From Thelonectria olida (Eukaryota; Ascomycota; Sordariomycetes; Hypocreales; Nectriaceae), in assembly GCA_020736575.1 (NCBI GenBank), contig JAGPYM010000146.1, positions 1 through 16,200 of the forward strand: a stretch of 16,200 nucleotides of DNA. Direction: 5' to 3'. The position numbers and the translations under genes are program-made. This document shows, piece after piece, positions 1 to 10,200 of this stretch (positions are counted from its first letter, which is position 1; every line of letters begins with the position of its first letter). The notes under the pieces were generated by a model. The model had not been told where the DNA came from. It was given only the letters and a program-made list of their open reading frames with translations, and searched no databases.

Positions 1-560
1 TAATACTCTTTTTTAATTTAATAACCTATTATAAGCTTTAAAATAATATTTTAAAATCTTTATTTAGATTAAATAAGGCTAATATAGAAAGGAAATTAAG
101 GCTGGAAATTACTTTCTAATAGACTTTATTATATAATTCTAATAAGAGATTTAAAATGAAAAACTTAAGGGCAATAAGAGCTCGACCGGTTGAGTGTCTA
201 AAGGGAGCTTTAAAATATAGCTTTTAACTTTTAAATTTAAAATTAAAAGTAAAGTCCTCTTCTAAATTAAGATTTAAAAGAAGGTTTTATAAAATATTAA
301 TACTAGATATAAGGAATATAAGAGTAATATAAATTTTATAAAAAGGAATATATTAATTTAAACTCTATTTTATATTAGGTAGTATTTCTAAAAATAGTAT
401 TAAAAAGGTTCTATCTATTTTAAATATAACTAGATCTTTTAAAGTAATATTTAAAATAGAATAAAAAGGTTTAAAAACTTTATAAAAAGTTATAAACTGA
501 AAGTAGTAACTTATAAGAGAAATTAAACTGACTTTTTAATTTATAGTATTATATTTTAAA
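1..560. other. RIP-mutated AT-rich DNA, probable gag part of the Copia relic
   Basis: No open reading frame survives here and no domain could be recognised. The stretch lies directly upstream of the Copia pol remnant on the + strand, where gag would be expected, so it is probably decayed gag or 5' leader; that is inference from position only. One small GC-richer patch at about 177-210 keeps CpG sites (motif agctcgaccggt), as expected when the mutation process prefers CpA over CpG. No LTR or primer-binding site was seen, so the left end of the element may lie outside the window. Confidence 0.4.
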
Positions 561-3500
561 ATAAGCAGCTGCCTTCCTAGCCTTAAGTAGTAAATACCTA
601 TTATAAAACTTATTAATTTTAAACTTAACAACTATTATATATATTTTTAATAATGCAATTAGATTTAAAGTATTAAGAAATATATAATATAATAAAGTAT
701 ATTTACTAGTTTGAAATTCCTATTAATTCTTAAATATAATAATATAGAAATTAAAATGTAAAACTTTTAAAATAAGCTATAAATATTTATTTTAAATATA
801 TTATATACTATTTAAATATAGGAACTAATTTAGTATTTTTATATAAACTATAATAAATTAAATATTAGTAGAATTAAAAGTATAATAAGAATATTATTAG
901 GTATATTAATAGTTAAGCTTTATATAAGTTATAGCTAAGTATAATTAGTATATACTAGAATATATCCCTAAAATAGTTAATTAAGTTGCATTTTTATAAG
1001 ATACTTGCACTATAATTTATAAACTATAAGAAAGCTTAATTAAGCCTAAGTAATAATTTAATATTATTACTTAAAACACCTAGGACCTAAAAGCTTAAAA
1101 TACCTAGTAGACTATATATTTAAGTTGAAAATTAAAAGACTACTAACTATTAAATATAATATTTATAGTCTAGTAAAAATAAAATAATAAAATATTATAA
1201 ATTATAAATATAAGACTTAAAACCTAGTAAAAGAGTTTTATTAGACTTTTATAACTATTTAAAAGGTATAAATAATTATATATCTTATATAATTTTTATA
1301 AATTAAGATTTAAATCTTATTTAAAATTACTATTTTATAAATTACTAAAAGGAAAGCTTACTTATAATATTAAAACATTTTACTTAAATACTAAATATAA
1401 TATATAATATTAAGCTTTAAATTATAAAAATAAATAGTAAATTATAAAAGGCTAAATCGATCTGCTTATAGCTTATTTATAAAAGAATTAAAGTAAATAA
1501 GAGTATATTAAATACTTAATAGTAAAATAGCTTTAGAGAGTGTTTTAGGGAGTAGTAAAAAAGAAGTTAAACTTTTACTAATTAATAGTAAACTCCTTTT
1601 AGAGCTTTAGTTAGAAATAGTAAGAATAGTAGTATATCTCTTTAATTAAACTTAAAATAATAATTATAATAGAAAATGCTATATAAGAGCTTCCTTTTAG
1701 GTATTTTATATATTTAAAAGAATAACTAGCTTTAAATTAGCTATATTAGGATAATTAGATATAAAGCATTTGCCCTTACTACATTTATATAGTAAAAGAA
1801 TAATTACTTTTAATTAAAAACTAGCCTAAAGGCCTAAATTGGATTTTAATTGGATATAAATTTTAGAATATCTTCCAAGTGTAAAATCTATTAACTAATA
1901 AGATCTATATTACTTAAGATATTATTTTTAATAAATAAGAGTTCTTTAGTATTAATAAGGTATAAATAAAAGAAACTATTAGGGAGTAAACTCTAGAAGA
2001 GATTTAAAAGTGTCTACTAGCTCTTTTTAATATTAAATAGGTTAATTAAGTTATAAACCTAATATAAAGCCCTAATAAATAGAAAATATTAATTTAAGCT
2101 TTAAAAGTTTATTAAAAACTTACTAATAATTAAGTAAGAGCTATAAGAAAACTACTAGTTAATAATTTTAATATATTTAAATATATTTTAAGCCCTTTAA
2201 ATACTATTAGAAAGCCTATTTTTAAGCTTTCTTATTTAAATTAAATATAAATAAGCTATTTTAAAGCTAATATAAGTGGATTAGTAAATAACCTATTAGT
2301 TTAAACTAAATATTTTATATAAAATAATAGTAGTATTATAATAAGAAAGGAAAAGGTATTAGTATTAAAAGTAATAAGAAGTAATATATTTATAAAAGCT
2401 AAACTTAATATAAATAGAATAATCTAATAAATCTTAAATCTAATAGATAAAATACTATTAAAAAACTACTTTAGGCTTAAGTTCTATAATAGTCTAGTTA
2501 AATATAAGTTTAAAATAAGTATAAATAATATAAAAGAATTATTTAAAAGCTATAAGTAAATATTATTATAATTAAAATTATAAGCTATAATTTATAAGTT
2601 TATAATTATAAATATTAAACTATATATAAGTATTTAAATATAAGTTTAATAAGTATAATACTTTTAAAAGTATAAATAAGATTATTATTTATAAAAACTA
2701 ATAATAAAAGTTAATATAAGAAATTATATTATAACCCTTATTAGAAATTATTTTAATACTACTAGTAATTATAATAAAGTTTAATTTTAAACTAATATAA
2801 TATAATATTATAAATGCATTTATAAAATAAAATTATATAGTAATATATTTATAAGGCTGCTTTTAGGCTTTAGGAGGGGTATAAGGAATATTAAATATTA
2901 TTTTTTTATAAAGATTTATAAATGCAAGTTGTGCACTTTTATAATAAACTAAGCTTAGAACTATACTCTAAAGTTAAGTTAGTAACTAGTATAAAAGAGT
3001 ATATTATTATTAAAAGATAGAATCTTTATATTTTTTATATAAATAATATAGTTATTATATTTAAGAAAGGAATAGAAGAGCTGCATTTAAAGCTATTAAG
3101 TTTTTAAAAAAGAAATACTAGTTAACTAAAGGATATAAGCTATAATAGTTCCTTAGGATGGAAATTATATAAAACTATCGTATAAAGTGCATTTAGATTA
3201 TATAAGTTATATATTTAGAGAAAATATATAAGTTATAAATTATAAAAATATAAAATAGGTTTCTAATAACTAAGAAGAAACTCTTCCTAAATAAAGAAAT
3301 AGTAAATAGAAAAACTATTATTTAGTATAAGAGAGTAATTAGCTTAATCCTTTATATAAGTGTTATTAGTAGACTAGATATTGCTTTTAGTACCTTTTAA
3401 CTAGCCCAATTTATAAATAATTCTAGTAAAAAGTATATTTAAATAGTTAATTAAGTTTTTAATTACCTATATATAACTTATTTTTATAGTTTATAATTCG

Positions 3501-3985
3501 GACCTAGAAAGGCCTTTATAGTTTATAGTAATACCTTATTTATAAATAATATAATTAATTAGAAAAGCTTATAAGGATTTATAATAATACTTTTTAAAAG
3601 CCTAATTAAATAGTAAGTAAATAAGTAAAATATAATAATAATTTTAACTATAAAAATAGAGCTATTTAGACTTATATAAGTTATAAAGGAAGGTCTATTT
3701 TAATAAAAGCTATTATAAAGCCTATAATATAAAATATAAAATACTAATTTATATTTTATTAATAATAACTAATAGACTATTAGCCTATTAAAAAGTCCTT
3801 TACTAAAGCTAAAAATAAAACTCTAATATATTAATATTTATAACTACTAGCTATAATAGTATATTTAAAAGAAAATAATCTCTTTTAACTATTTAAAAAG
3901 CTTAAAACTAATAGTAAATAGGCTTATAAAAGTATTATAAAGCTAAAAATAAAAGGAGAGTTATAAGTAACTCAGACTTATAAAT
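561..3985 (+). pseudogene. Ty1/Copia retrotransposon polyprotein, RIP-degenerate
   Basis: These are the remains of a Copia Gag-Pol polyprotein, which would have supplied protease, integrase, reverse transcriptase and RNase H. Conceptual translation with many stops (TAA/TAG where Gln or Trp is expected) gives recognisable blocks in Copia order. A GAG-pre-integrase block (LKHLGPKSLKYLVD) starts at 1071, followed by the zinc-finger CxxC read as YNIY at 1155-1166, which is TGT changed to TAT. The integrase C-terminal block reads TNKIYI.DIIFN.EFF within about 1849-1955. RT has the NAF block at 2813-2821 and the active site YINN (family Y-x-D-D) at 3036-3047. The SRLDIAF block is at 3368-3388. RNase H spans about 3490-3960 (FGPRKAF, later INNN..TISLL). 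At least one frame change occurs just after the YINN block, near 3060-3080. The protein is certainly non-functional. Family assignment is firm from motif order; exact ends are not, because no LTRs were located. Confidence 0.85.
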
Positions 3986-5530
3986 ATCTAATAGTATATT
4001 TTAAAATAATATAATAAAAACTTAAATAAAAGGATAATTAAAAAAATCCTAAACAAGCTATAAATATAATAAATAAGTGCTATTCTAATACTTTTAAGCT
4101 TATAATTATAAAGTTATAATTAAATAAATATATAAATTATTAAATACTATATAAAATTTAAAATTAACTAATAGCCTAAAGGCTAAACTATTAAAATATA
4201 AAATATAAAACTAAATAAGTATTATATTAAAAATATAACTCTTATTTATAAAGATAAGGTTACTAGTTAAAAGAAATATTCTAATAGAAATGGCTTTTAA
4301 TATAACTTTAGCTATAATATAATATTTATTTTTCTTCTATTTTAAATATATTAGTGCAATTTAAAAGGTTAAAATAAATTATAAAACTAACTTACCTTTT
4401 TCTTAATTATAATCTTATCCTACTAAATATAGTTTAAAAAGAATAAAACTATTAGAAAGGTAGTAATAGGGCTATAAGGATTAAATTAGTAAAATAAGCT
4501 GTAAAAATAAAGTAAAATACTATATATATTAGTTAGTATAAGCTATTAGAATTATACTACTTATAGTAATATAAGCCTTAACTAGCCTAATACTTACTAG
4601 TACTTTAGCTTATTAGAGTACTATTAAAATAGGCTAGGTAGGAAACTTAATACCTTTTAGCCTTACTATTAAATAAGTTAAAATAAGGTATAAAACTTAA
4701 AAATAAAATGCAATATATATAATTATAATAGTAGTAATAATATTAGCTACCTATTTAGCCTAGGTATAATAGTAGTAAGTAGTATATAATAAAGGGAGTA
4801 TTAGACTTATTATAAGCTAATTAGTACTTTATTTTATATATTTAAACTTTAAAATAACTTACTTAATTTAAAAGGGGCGGGGAGAGGTTAGGAGATTTAT
4901 TATATTTAATATTAGCTAATTAAATTTAAAATAAAACTATAAGTTATAAAATAACTTATAATATTTTAATAGTAGTAGTAGGAGAGTAAATAATTAAAAT
5001 CTATTTAATATAAAATAATTAGTAAAAGGAGCTTAAAAATTAAAATAAAGCTTAAAAAATAATAATAAAGTAAATTTATAAAATAATATACTAATTAAAA
5101 ATATAATATTAAAAGAAAGAAAAGGAAAAGGAAACTTTATTATAAATACTATTTATTATTATATATTTAATAGTAAATTATATTTAAAAATATAGCTAAT
5201 TGCTTATTATTTAATATAAATAAATAATAATTATAAATATAATATAAATAATATAATTTAAAAATAGTAAATAAGTTATAAAAGGAGATTTATAATAAGA
5301 AAAATAACTTTTATAATATAAAATATATTTTTAAATAAGTTTAAAATAATTAAAGTATTAAAGCTTTCCATTTTAAGGGGGTATATTAAACTGGAGCTAT
5401 TATATATATATAATAGTAGTATAAAACTTATAAGGCGTTTTTACTAAATGAATTTTAAAATAAGTAAAAGTAATATTATTAATATTATAAGTCTTAAATG
5501 GAAATAGTATAAAGTATTAGCTAGAAGAGG
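3986..5530. other. RIP-mutated intergenic or transposon DNA, unassigned
   Basis: This is very AT-rich sequence nearly free of CA/TG, with no usable reading frame. It follows the Copia RNase H remnant, so 3' untranslated and LTR sequence is expected somewhere in it. Two purine runs resemble polypurine tracts: aaaaggggcggggagagg near 4868-4886, and aaggggg at 5375-5381 followed by tatatta (a TG-start LTR end would read TA after RIP). I could not find a matching LTR copy upstream, so neither run is claimed as an LTR boundary. Another purine-rich low-complexity run lies at about 5113-5140. Confidence 0.5.
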
Positions 5531-5961
5531 GGCAATAGTCACTTTAGTTAGATCTTGCAACATAATAATTAAACACAATTTAACCCATGTTCGGTTTAAT
5601 ACTAATAGCCCGGCTTGGGGCGTAGTGGCACGTCTCTAGTCGCAGTTAAGCCGAACCTCTCAGATTGGGAACCTAGGTTGGGAATGAAAAAACTGCAGTC
5701 GGTTCAATTCCGGCAGCCGGCAGCCAGTTAAGCGCAAGCATTTTGCGACGCTCTTGGGCTATATATAAAAGGGCTTTCTAATTGGCCTGCGCTGCATTAG
5801 TATGCAAATAATTAGATATAATTGGTGGATTTCCTATATTATAAGAGCTGAAGGCTGGTTTTGGAGGCCGAGGCATATTATATTAGCTATTAGTTAGTTA
5901 ATTGTGTGGCTGCGTGCTGTAGCTAAGTGCCCATAGGGGCGTTTGATTCCGTGCGCGCCTA
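5531..5961. other. unmutated island inside RIP desert
   Basis: About 430 bp with normal CA/TG and CpG content, in sharp contrast to the left neighbour. It contains a tRNA-like segment (5608-5722), a TATA-box-like run at 5760-5770 (tatatataaaa) and a short perfect hairpin at 5955-5970 (gcgcct, loop acgg, aggcgc). The right edge is the TA target site of the Tc1-type element that begins at 5962. No open reading frame was found. RIP in studied fungi mostly ignores duplications shorter than a few hundred bases, so a short or single-copy sequence could escape; that explanation is inference. Confidence 0.55.
5608..5722 (+). ncRNA. tRNA-like or SINE-like Pol III segment
   Basis: The 3' part folds like a tRNA T-arm: stem gtcgg/ccggc (5698-5702 with 5710-5714) around the loop TTCAATT. 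The B-box ggttcaattcc at 5701-5711 fits the Pol III consensus. The next seven bases agccggc (5715-5721) pair with cccggct (5609-5615) in six of seven positions, like an acceptor stem, followed by a possible discriminator A. An A-box-like stretch, ggcgtagtgg, lies at 5619-5628. A further perfect 6-bp pairing, gcagtt/aactgc (5642-5647 with 5691-5696), encloses 43 nt. Spacing between the D-like and anticodon-like parts is not canonical and no anticodon can be assigned. It is therefore either a degenerate tRNA, an intron-bearing tRNA with altered arms, or the tRNA-derived head of a SINE. Confidence 0.4.
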
Positions 5962-5991
5962 CGGAGGCGCATATTAAACGTCCTCGCTTGC
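5962..5991 (+). repeat. left terminal inverted repeat of Tc1-type element
   Basis: It begins cggaggcgcatattaa and ends gtcctcgcttgc. It pairs with 7426-7455 at 26 of 30 positions and is preceded by the TA at 5960-5961. This copy appears to keep the ancestral terminal CGG. Confidence 0.85.
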
Positions 5992-6034
5992 ATTAAAACA
6001 CGGGGCTAGCTAATTAGGAAATAGCATTACCAAA

Positions 6035-7315
6035 TTAGTATAAGGGCCTTTCCTGCCCTTTCTTATACTCGTTTCCACCCTTAAGAGTAATTATTTCCTA
6101 TATATAATAAGGAATTCGCTTAATTTAAGCCTAAATAGCTTCCTACTTAAGTTCCTTCTAAGCAGCTTTCCAAGCTATAATAGCTTCCTTATAAGTCTTA
6201 AGGGCCCCTTTTCTTATAGTCTATCTCTTTATTTAGGGCTAGTAGGGCTCTATTATATTAAGGTCCGGCAAGTTGCTATATTAAAATAACCTTATAATAT
6301 AAACTGTATTATATACTTACTATTATATATAATAGCTATATACTAGCGCCTTATTTTCTTATATAATAGTCCCTAGCCGCTTAATAAGGCATTTAATAGT
6401 AAAAGGTAGCAGCTTAAGTATTAAGATTTTAATTTAATATAAATACTAGTTTATTCCATGCCTAGCCTATTAGGTCAGCTTGCTATTCTTCTAACTTTAT
6501 TACTATTAAGGCTTCTTACTAGAGAGGTTATATAGGTTAAGGCACTGCATGCTATTTTAAAGCTCCTACTATTTCTTTATTATTAGCTCCAGCTTTATAT
6601 TTAATTTTATAATCTCTCTTTTAATAGCTGCCTTTTTAACCTTAGTCTCTAGTGCCTAATAGTATATAAGGCCCTTATAATTATATAAAAAATAGCTTTA
6701 AAATATAAACTTAAAAGCCCCCTTCCACCTCTTATAAATATAACTATAAATAAAGGCCTTATCTTTAGTCCTTTAAATTTAGTATCTTTTATACTAATAA
6801 AGTAAAATAATAAAGGTCTTATTAGACTAAATAATATTCTTCCAGTCCTTAAGAGTCTAGTTCTTCTATTATAAATACCACTTAAGCCAATCCTATTATA
6901 TCTTTTTTATTAGACTAGGCTTTCTTATTAGTTTAGTCTTCTTAAAGCTTATACTCTAGAGGATTTGCTAGATAGTTATAAAAGAGATATTAAAGCCTTT
7001 TAAACTAAGCTCCCTAGTAATATTAGCATAGGTCTTTTTCCTACTATAATAATTATAGCATACCTTGCTTGCAATAGCCTCTTAAATCTTTATTATTTGC
7101 TCTTTAAGTCGGCCGGATTAAGGTATATTAGTAATATAAGTATTTATAATTTTAAAAGGTCTTTTTACTAGGTTAAAGCCACATTTAATTGCTTATATAT
7201 AGATATTATTAATTGTTTATACTAGAAGCCCTATAAAATAGGCAACTTTAGTAGTCTTTTTACTAGCAGCTTTTAGTATAATAATACATACTCGAACTGT
7301 AATATTTGGAGGCAT
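6035..7315 (-). pseudogene. Tc1-like DDE transposase pseudogene
   Basis: Read on the minus strand from an ATG at 7315-7313, the translation MPPNITVRVCIIILKAASKK leads into a Tc1-type N-terminal helix-turn-helix region (INTYITNIP.SGRLKEQ, then RELSLKGFNIS). Many in-frame TAA/TAG replace Gln/Trp codons. The catalytic domain follows: the block normally written S-D-E-T reads SNKT, with the first Asp codon now AAT at 6823-6821. The block normally E-D-x-A-P reads ENKAL, with the second Asp also AAT at 6355-6353. The third block, LPDLNIIEP, keeps its Asp codon GAC at 6265-6263 but lies in another frame after an indel near 6266-6275. The C-terminus (GGNEYKKG) ends at a TAA at 6037-6035. Length, about 427 codons, suits a Tc1-like transposase. 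The loss of two of three catalytic aspartates is explained by G-to-A changes. Confidence 0.85.
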
Positions 7316-7425
7316 TTTTATTAAATTAAAAAGAAAGAGTAGTATTATTAAAAGTTAGGAATTAACATATATAAATTTAGTAGGGGGCAGCTTTTAAGTG
7401 GATGCTAAAGCTTACTAGCGCCTTA

Positions 7426-7455
7426 GCAAGCGAGGACTTTTAATATGCGCCTTTA
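7426..7455 (-). repeat. right terminal inverted repeat of Tc1-type element
   Basis: This is the inverted copy of 5962-5991. Read inward from the right it begins TAAAGGCGCATATTAA where the left begins CGGAGGCGC, so its three outermost differences are C-to-T or G-to-A type. The TA at 7456-7457 completes the target duplication. Confidence 0.85.
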
Positions 7456-7946
7456 TAAAGGCTAGAGGTTTTCCCCTTATAAATAATATAAAATAGGGCT
7501 AGTTATAAAAAATATAAAATATAACAAATAATAATATACTAATAGAAGCTTATAAAAAAAAAATAAGTTATACCCTTATTTAATTTATAAAAGCCCTATT
7601 ATAATTAGTAATTTAATATTAAAATATAATATAAAGTATTTTAAAGATTTATTTTATAAAGTAAAGTTTTAAAAGAAATAAACTAGTTTATTTTATATAA
7701 TTAGTAAGTTTTTAAAAGGATTATATTATTTAATATATTTAAATAGTTTTAAATTATAAACCTTAATTTATAATAATTATTTAAAAAAGTTTTATATAAA
7801 TTATAATAGTTTTTAAATAAGTTAGAAAGATTATAATAACTTAAAGTTTAATAATTGTATTTTTTATAATAAGTAGCTAAAAAATATAAAGTAAGTTATA
7901 AAAAAAGAGTAAAATTAAAAAAATATAACTATTAATAATATAAGCA

Positions 7947-8313
7947 ACTTATAATAGGATGCATTTAGTTTAAAACTTTTTTTAAATACTTACTAAATAA
8001 TAAGCCTACTTAATTAGAAAGTAACCTTTTACTACTTTTTAAAAACTAATATTAAAATCAAATAAGTAATTTATTTAAAAAGGAAAATAAATATTAATAT
8101 ATAAATTTACAATTAACAATTAATAATAATAATATTTTACTTTTTCTTTTTTATTAACTATATTTAATACAGTTTTAATTAATATAATATTTATAAAGTT
8201 AGGTATAAAGTAATAGTTCTATTAAAATAGTAGCTATATTAGACTTAACTAGGCTAGACCTTCCAAATTGGGATATTAAAAAAGTTTTAAACTAAATGCA
8301 TCCTATTATAAGT
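7947..8313. mobile_element. MITE-like unit with perfect 36-bp inverted repeats
   Basis: Positions 7947-7982 and 8278-8313 are exact reverse complements over 36 bp (outer end acttataataggatgcattt), enclosing 295 bp with no coding capacity. The total length of 367 bp and perfect long terminal inverted repeats fit a miniature inverted-repeat transposable element. A target duplication cannot be fixed with certainty: within the palindromic outer sequence a TA lies symmetrically (TA before taatagg on the left, after cctatta on the right), which would suit a Tc1/mariner-type parent. Neither arm resembles the ends of the Tc1- or Fot1-type elements here, so no parent is named. Confidence 0.6.
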
Positions 8314-10153
8314 AATAATAAAAATAAAAGAGCGGGCTAATAGCTTATCCCTTTTAAAAAGAATCTAATAGCTCTATTTAAAGTTGTTTTACCCTAATTA
8401 AATAAAGAAATAAAAGCTAAATATATTTAATATAACCTTTTAAAAAAATCTATATAGCTAAAAAAGTAGTAATAGTAAGAGTTTAGAATTTATTTCTTAC
8501 TATTATAAGAAAGAGTTTAAAATAAAGAAAAAAAGTAGGAAAATAACTACCTACTTATAAAGTCTCTTTTTAAGCTCTTATTTTAAATAATATTTATTTC
8601 CTTTTATTACTTTTCCTTTTAATCTAATAAAAGAAACTTATATAAATAATTAGTTTTATATATATATATAAAAAGAGTAAAATAAAGTATTAAAATAGTA
8701 AGTACTAATAATAATAAAATAAAAGTATGCCCTTAAGAAGGTTAAAATATAAATAATTTATATTAAAAAACTAAAAATCTTAAGGTTTTATAAAAATCTA
8801 AAAGTGGAAATCTTATATTACTAAGCGCTTAAAAGTGTATTTAAATAGAATAAGTAAATAGCTAAAGAAAAGCTAAATATAAGGAGAATATATTTAAAAT
8901 AAGTTAATTATTTAATTATAATAACTAGTAATACTAGTAGAATATATAGAAATAAGAAATAGATATAGTAAAACTATTATACAAACGGGCTATTAATAAA
9001 AAATAGATACTATTCTTAAAATGCAAAATACTAGTACCTACTACTTATAATACCTACTAATAATAATAAAAATATACTATATATTTATAAAAATATAAGT
9101 TTCTCCCACTTAAATAGTTTAAAATTTAAAAAGTTATTATATTTTAATTAATATTATAGTTTAGAAACTTTAAAACTACCCCCTATTAAAATATTAATAC
9201 CTTAATTATATTTCCTAGAAATCTATTAATATATTAAAATTTATATACTTTTTAATAATAGTTTAAACCTTTCTATTATTTTTACTTACTTGTAAATTGT
9301 AAACCTCTATTATAATAGTAATATAAGGGCTGCTAGCCTAATTTATAATTCTAATATTATACTTTTCAAGATCTATTATATATGCCTTATTTTATAAATA
9401 ATTAAATAGAGTATTATAATTTACTTCCTTAAGGAGGTATCTATTAAAATAGGCCTATTTATACTTATTATATAAGTTTTAAATATAATTAGTATATTAC
9501 TTTTATATAAATCTAGTAATAAATTAGTAAGTATAAAAAGGAGTTAAAATATATTTATTTACTATTAAAATATTAAAAGTATAAGTTTTAATATAATTAG
9601 AATATATAATAGAATTCTAATAGCTTAAAAAAGTAATAATAAGAGCCTTTTTTTACTTATAATAGCTAGAAATATTAGATATAAACGCTTTAAAAGAATA
9701 ATTAAAATTAATAGGAATATATACTAATTATAAAAAATAAATAAAAGCGAATTTTAAAGTATCTTATAAAATGGAGTTAAAAGTGTTATTATATTAAATA
9801 TAATATTAAAAAGTAATTAAGTATTTCTTTTTAATTCTATTATTTAGTAAAAGTTTAATATATAAAAGCTAGCTAAATTAGTTTAAAGCTATTTAAAAGT
9901 AGACTTAAAGTATAAAATAGTTTTAAAATTATATTTTCTAAATAATTAAAAGAATAATTTAAAAAAAAAGGAAGTTTAACTTATATATTTATACCTTATA
10001 TAAGTATATTACTTACTTAAAATATAATACTTATTATAATTTTATTAGTTTATTTAAATTTAAATTTAAAATTTATTATTTTAAATCTTACTTATAATAT
10101 AATAAGAAATATTAAAAAGGTTAGCCTATTATATTTTATTTTTAAATAGCTTT

Positions 10154-10200
10154 AAAAATAAGGGGAGGTATAATATTATTATTTAATTAAATAGATATAA
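10154..10200 (+). other. possible polypurine tract and LTR start
   Basis: The purine run aaaaataaggggagg (10154-10168) is followed directly by TATAATATTATTATTT from 10169. A TG-initiated LTR would begin TA after RIP, and a G-rich purine tract directly before it is the usual second-strand primer in LTR retrotransposons. No second LTR copy, primer-binding site or pol domain was recognised around it, so this remains a weak call. Confidence 0.25.

Larger units (their letters stand above)
5962..7455 (-). mobile_element. Tc1/mariner-type DNA transposon, RIP-inactivated
   Basis: A complete 1494-bp element defined by 30-bp terminal inverted repeats at 5962-5991 and 7426-7455, with a TA dinucleotide immediately outside each end (5960-5961 and 7456-7457), the target duplication typical of the IS630-Tc1-mariner superfamily. 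The repeats differ at four positions: the outermost CGG on the left corresponds to TAA on the right, exactly the C-to-T/G-to-A changes RIP makes, plus one C/A difference. The interior carries a minus-strand transposase pseudogene (6035-7315). The left 70 bp or so remain nearly unmutated like the adjoining island, whereas the rest is mutated. The element is nested in older sequence and is certainly immobile on its own. Confidence 0.85.

Noticed and set aside
5608..5696. 5S rRNA-like stretch (gttaagcc ... taggttggga)
   Set aside because: Spacing between the two blocks differs from 5S genes and the rest of the molecule is absent; the tRNA-like reading explains the 3' part better.
5934..7475. taggggcgttt left of the Tc1-type element and ttttcccctta right of it as ends of an interrupted hAT-like element
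   Set aside because: Only the GGGG/CCCC core is symmetrical, and no 8-bp target duplication was found.
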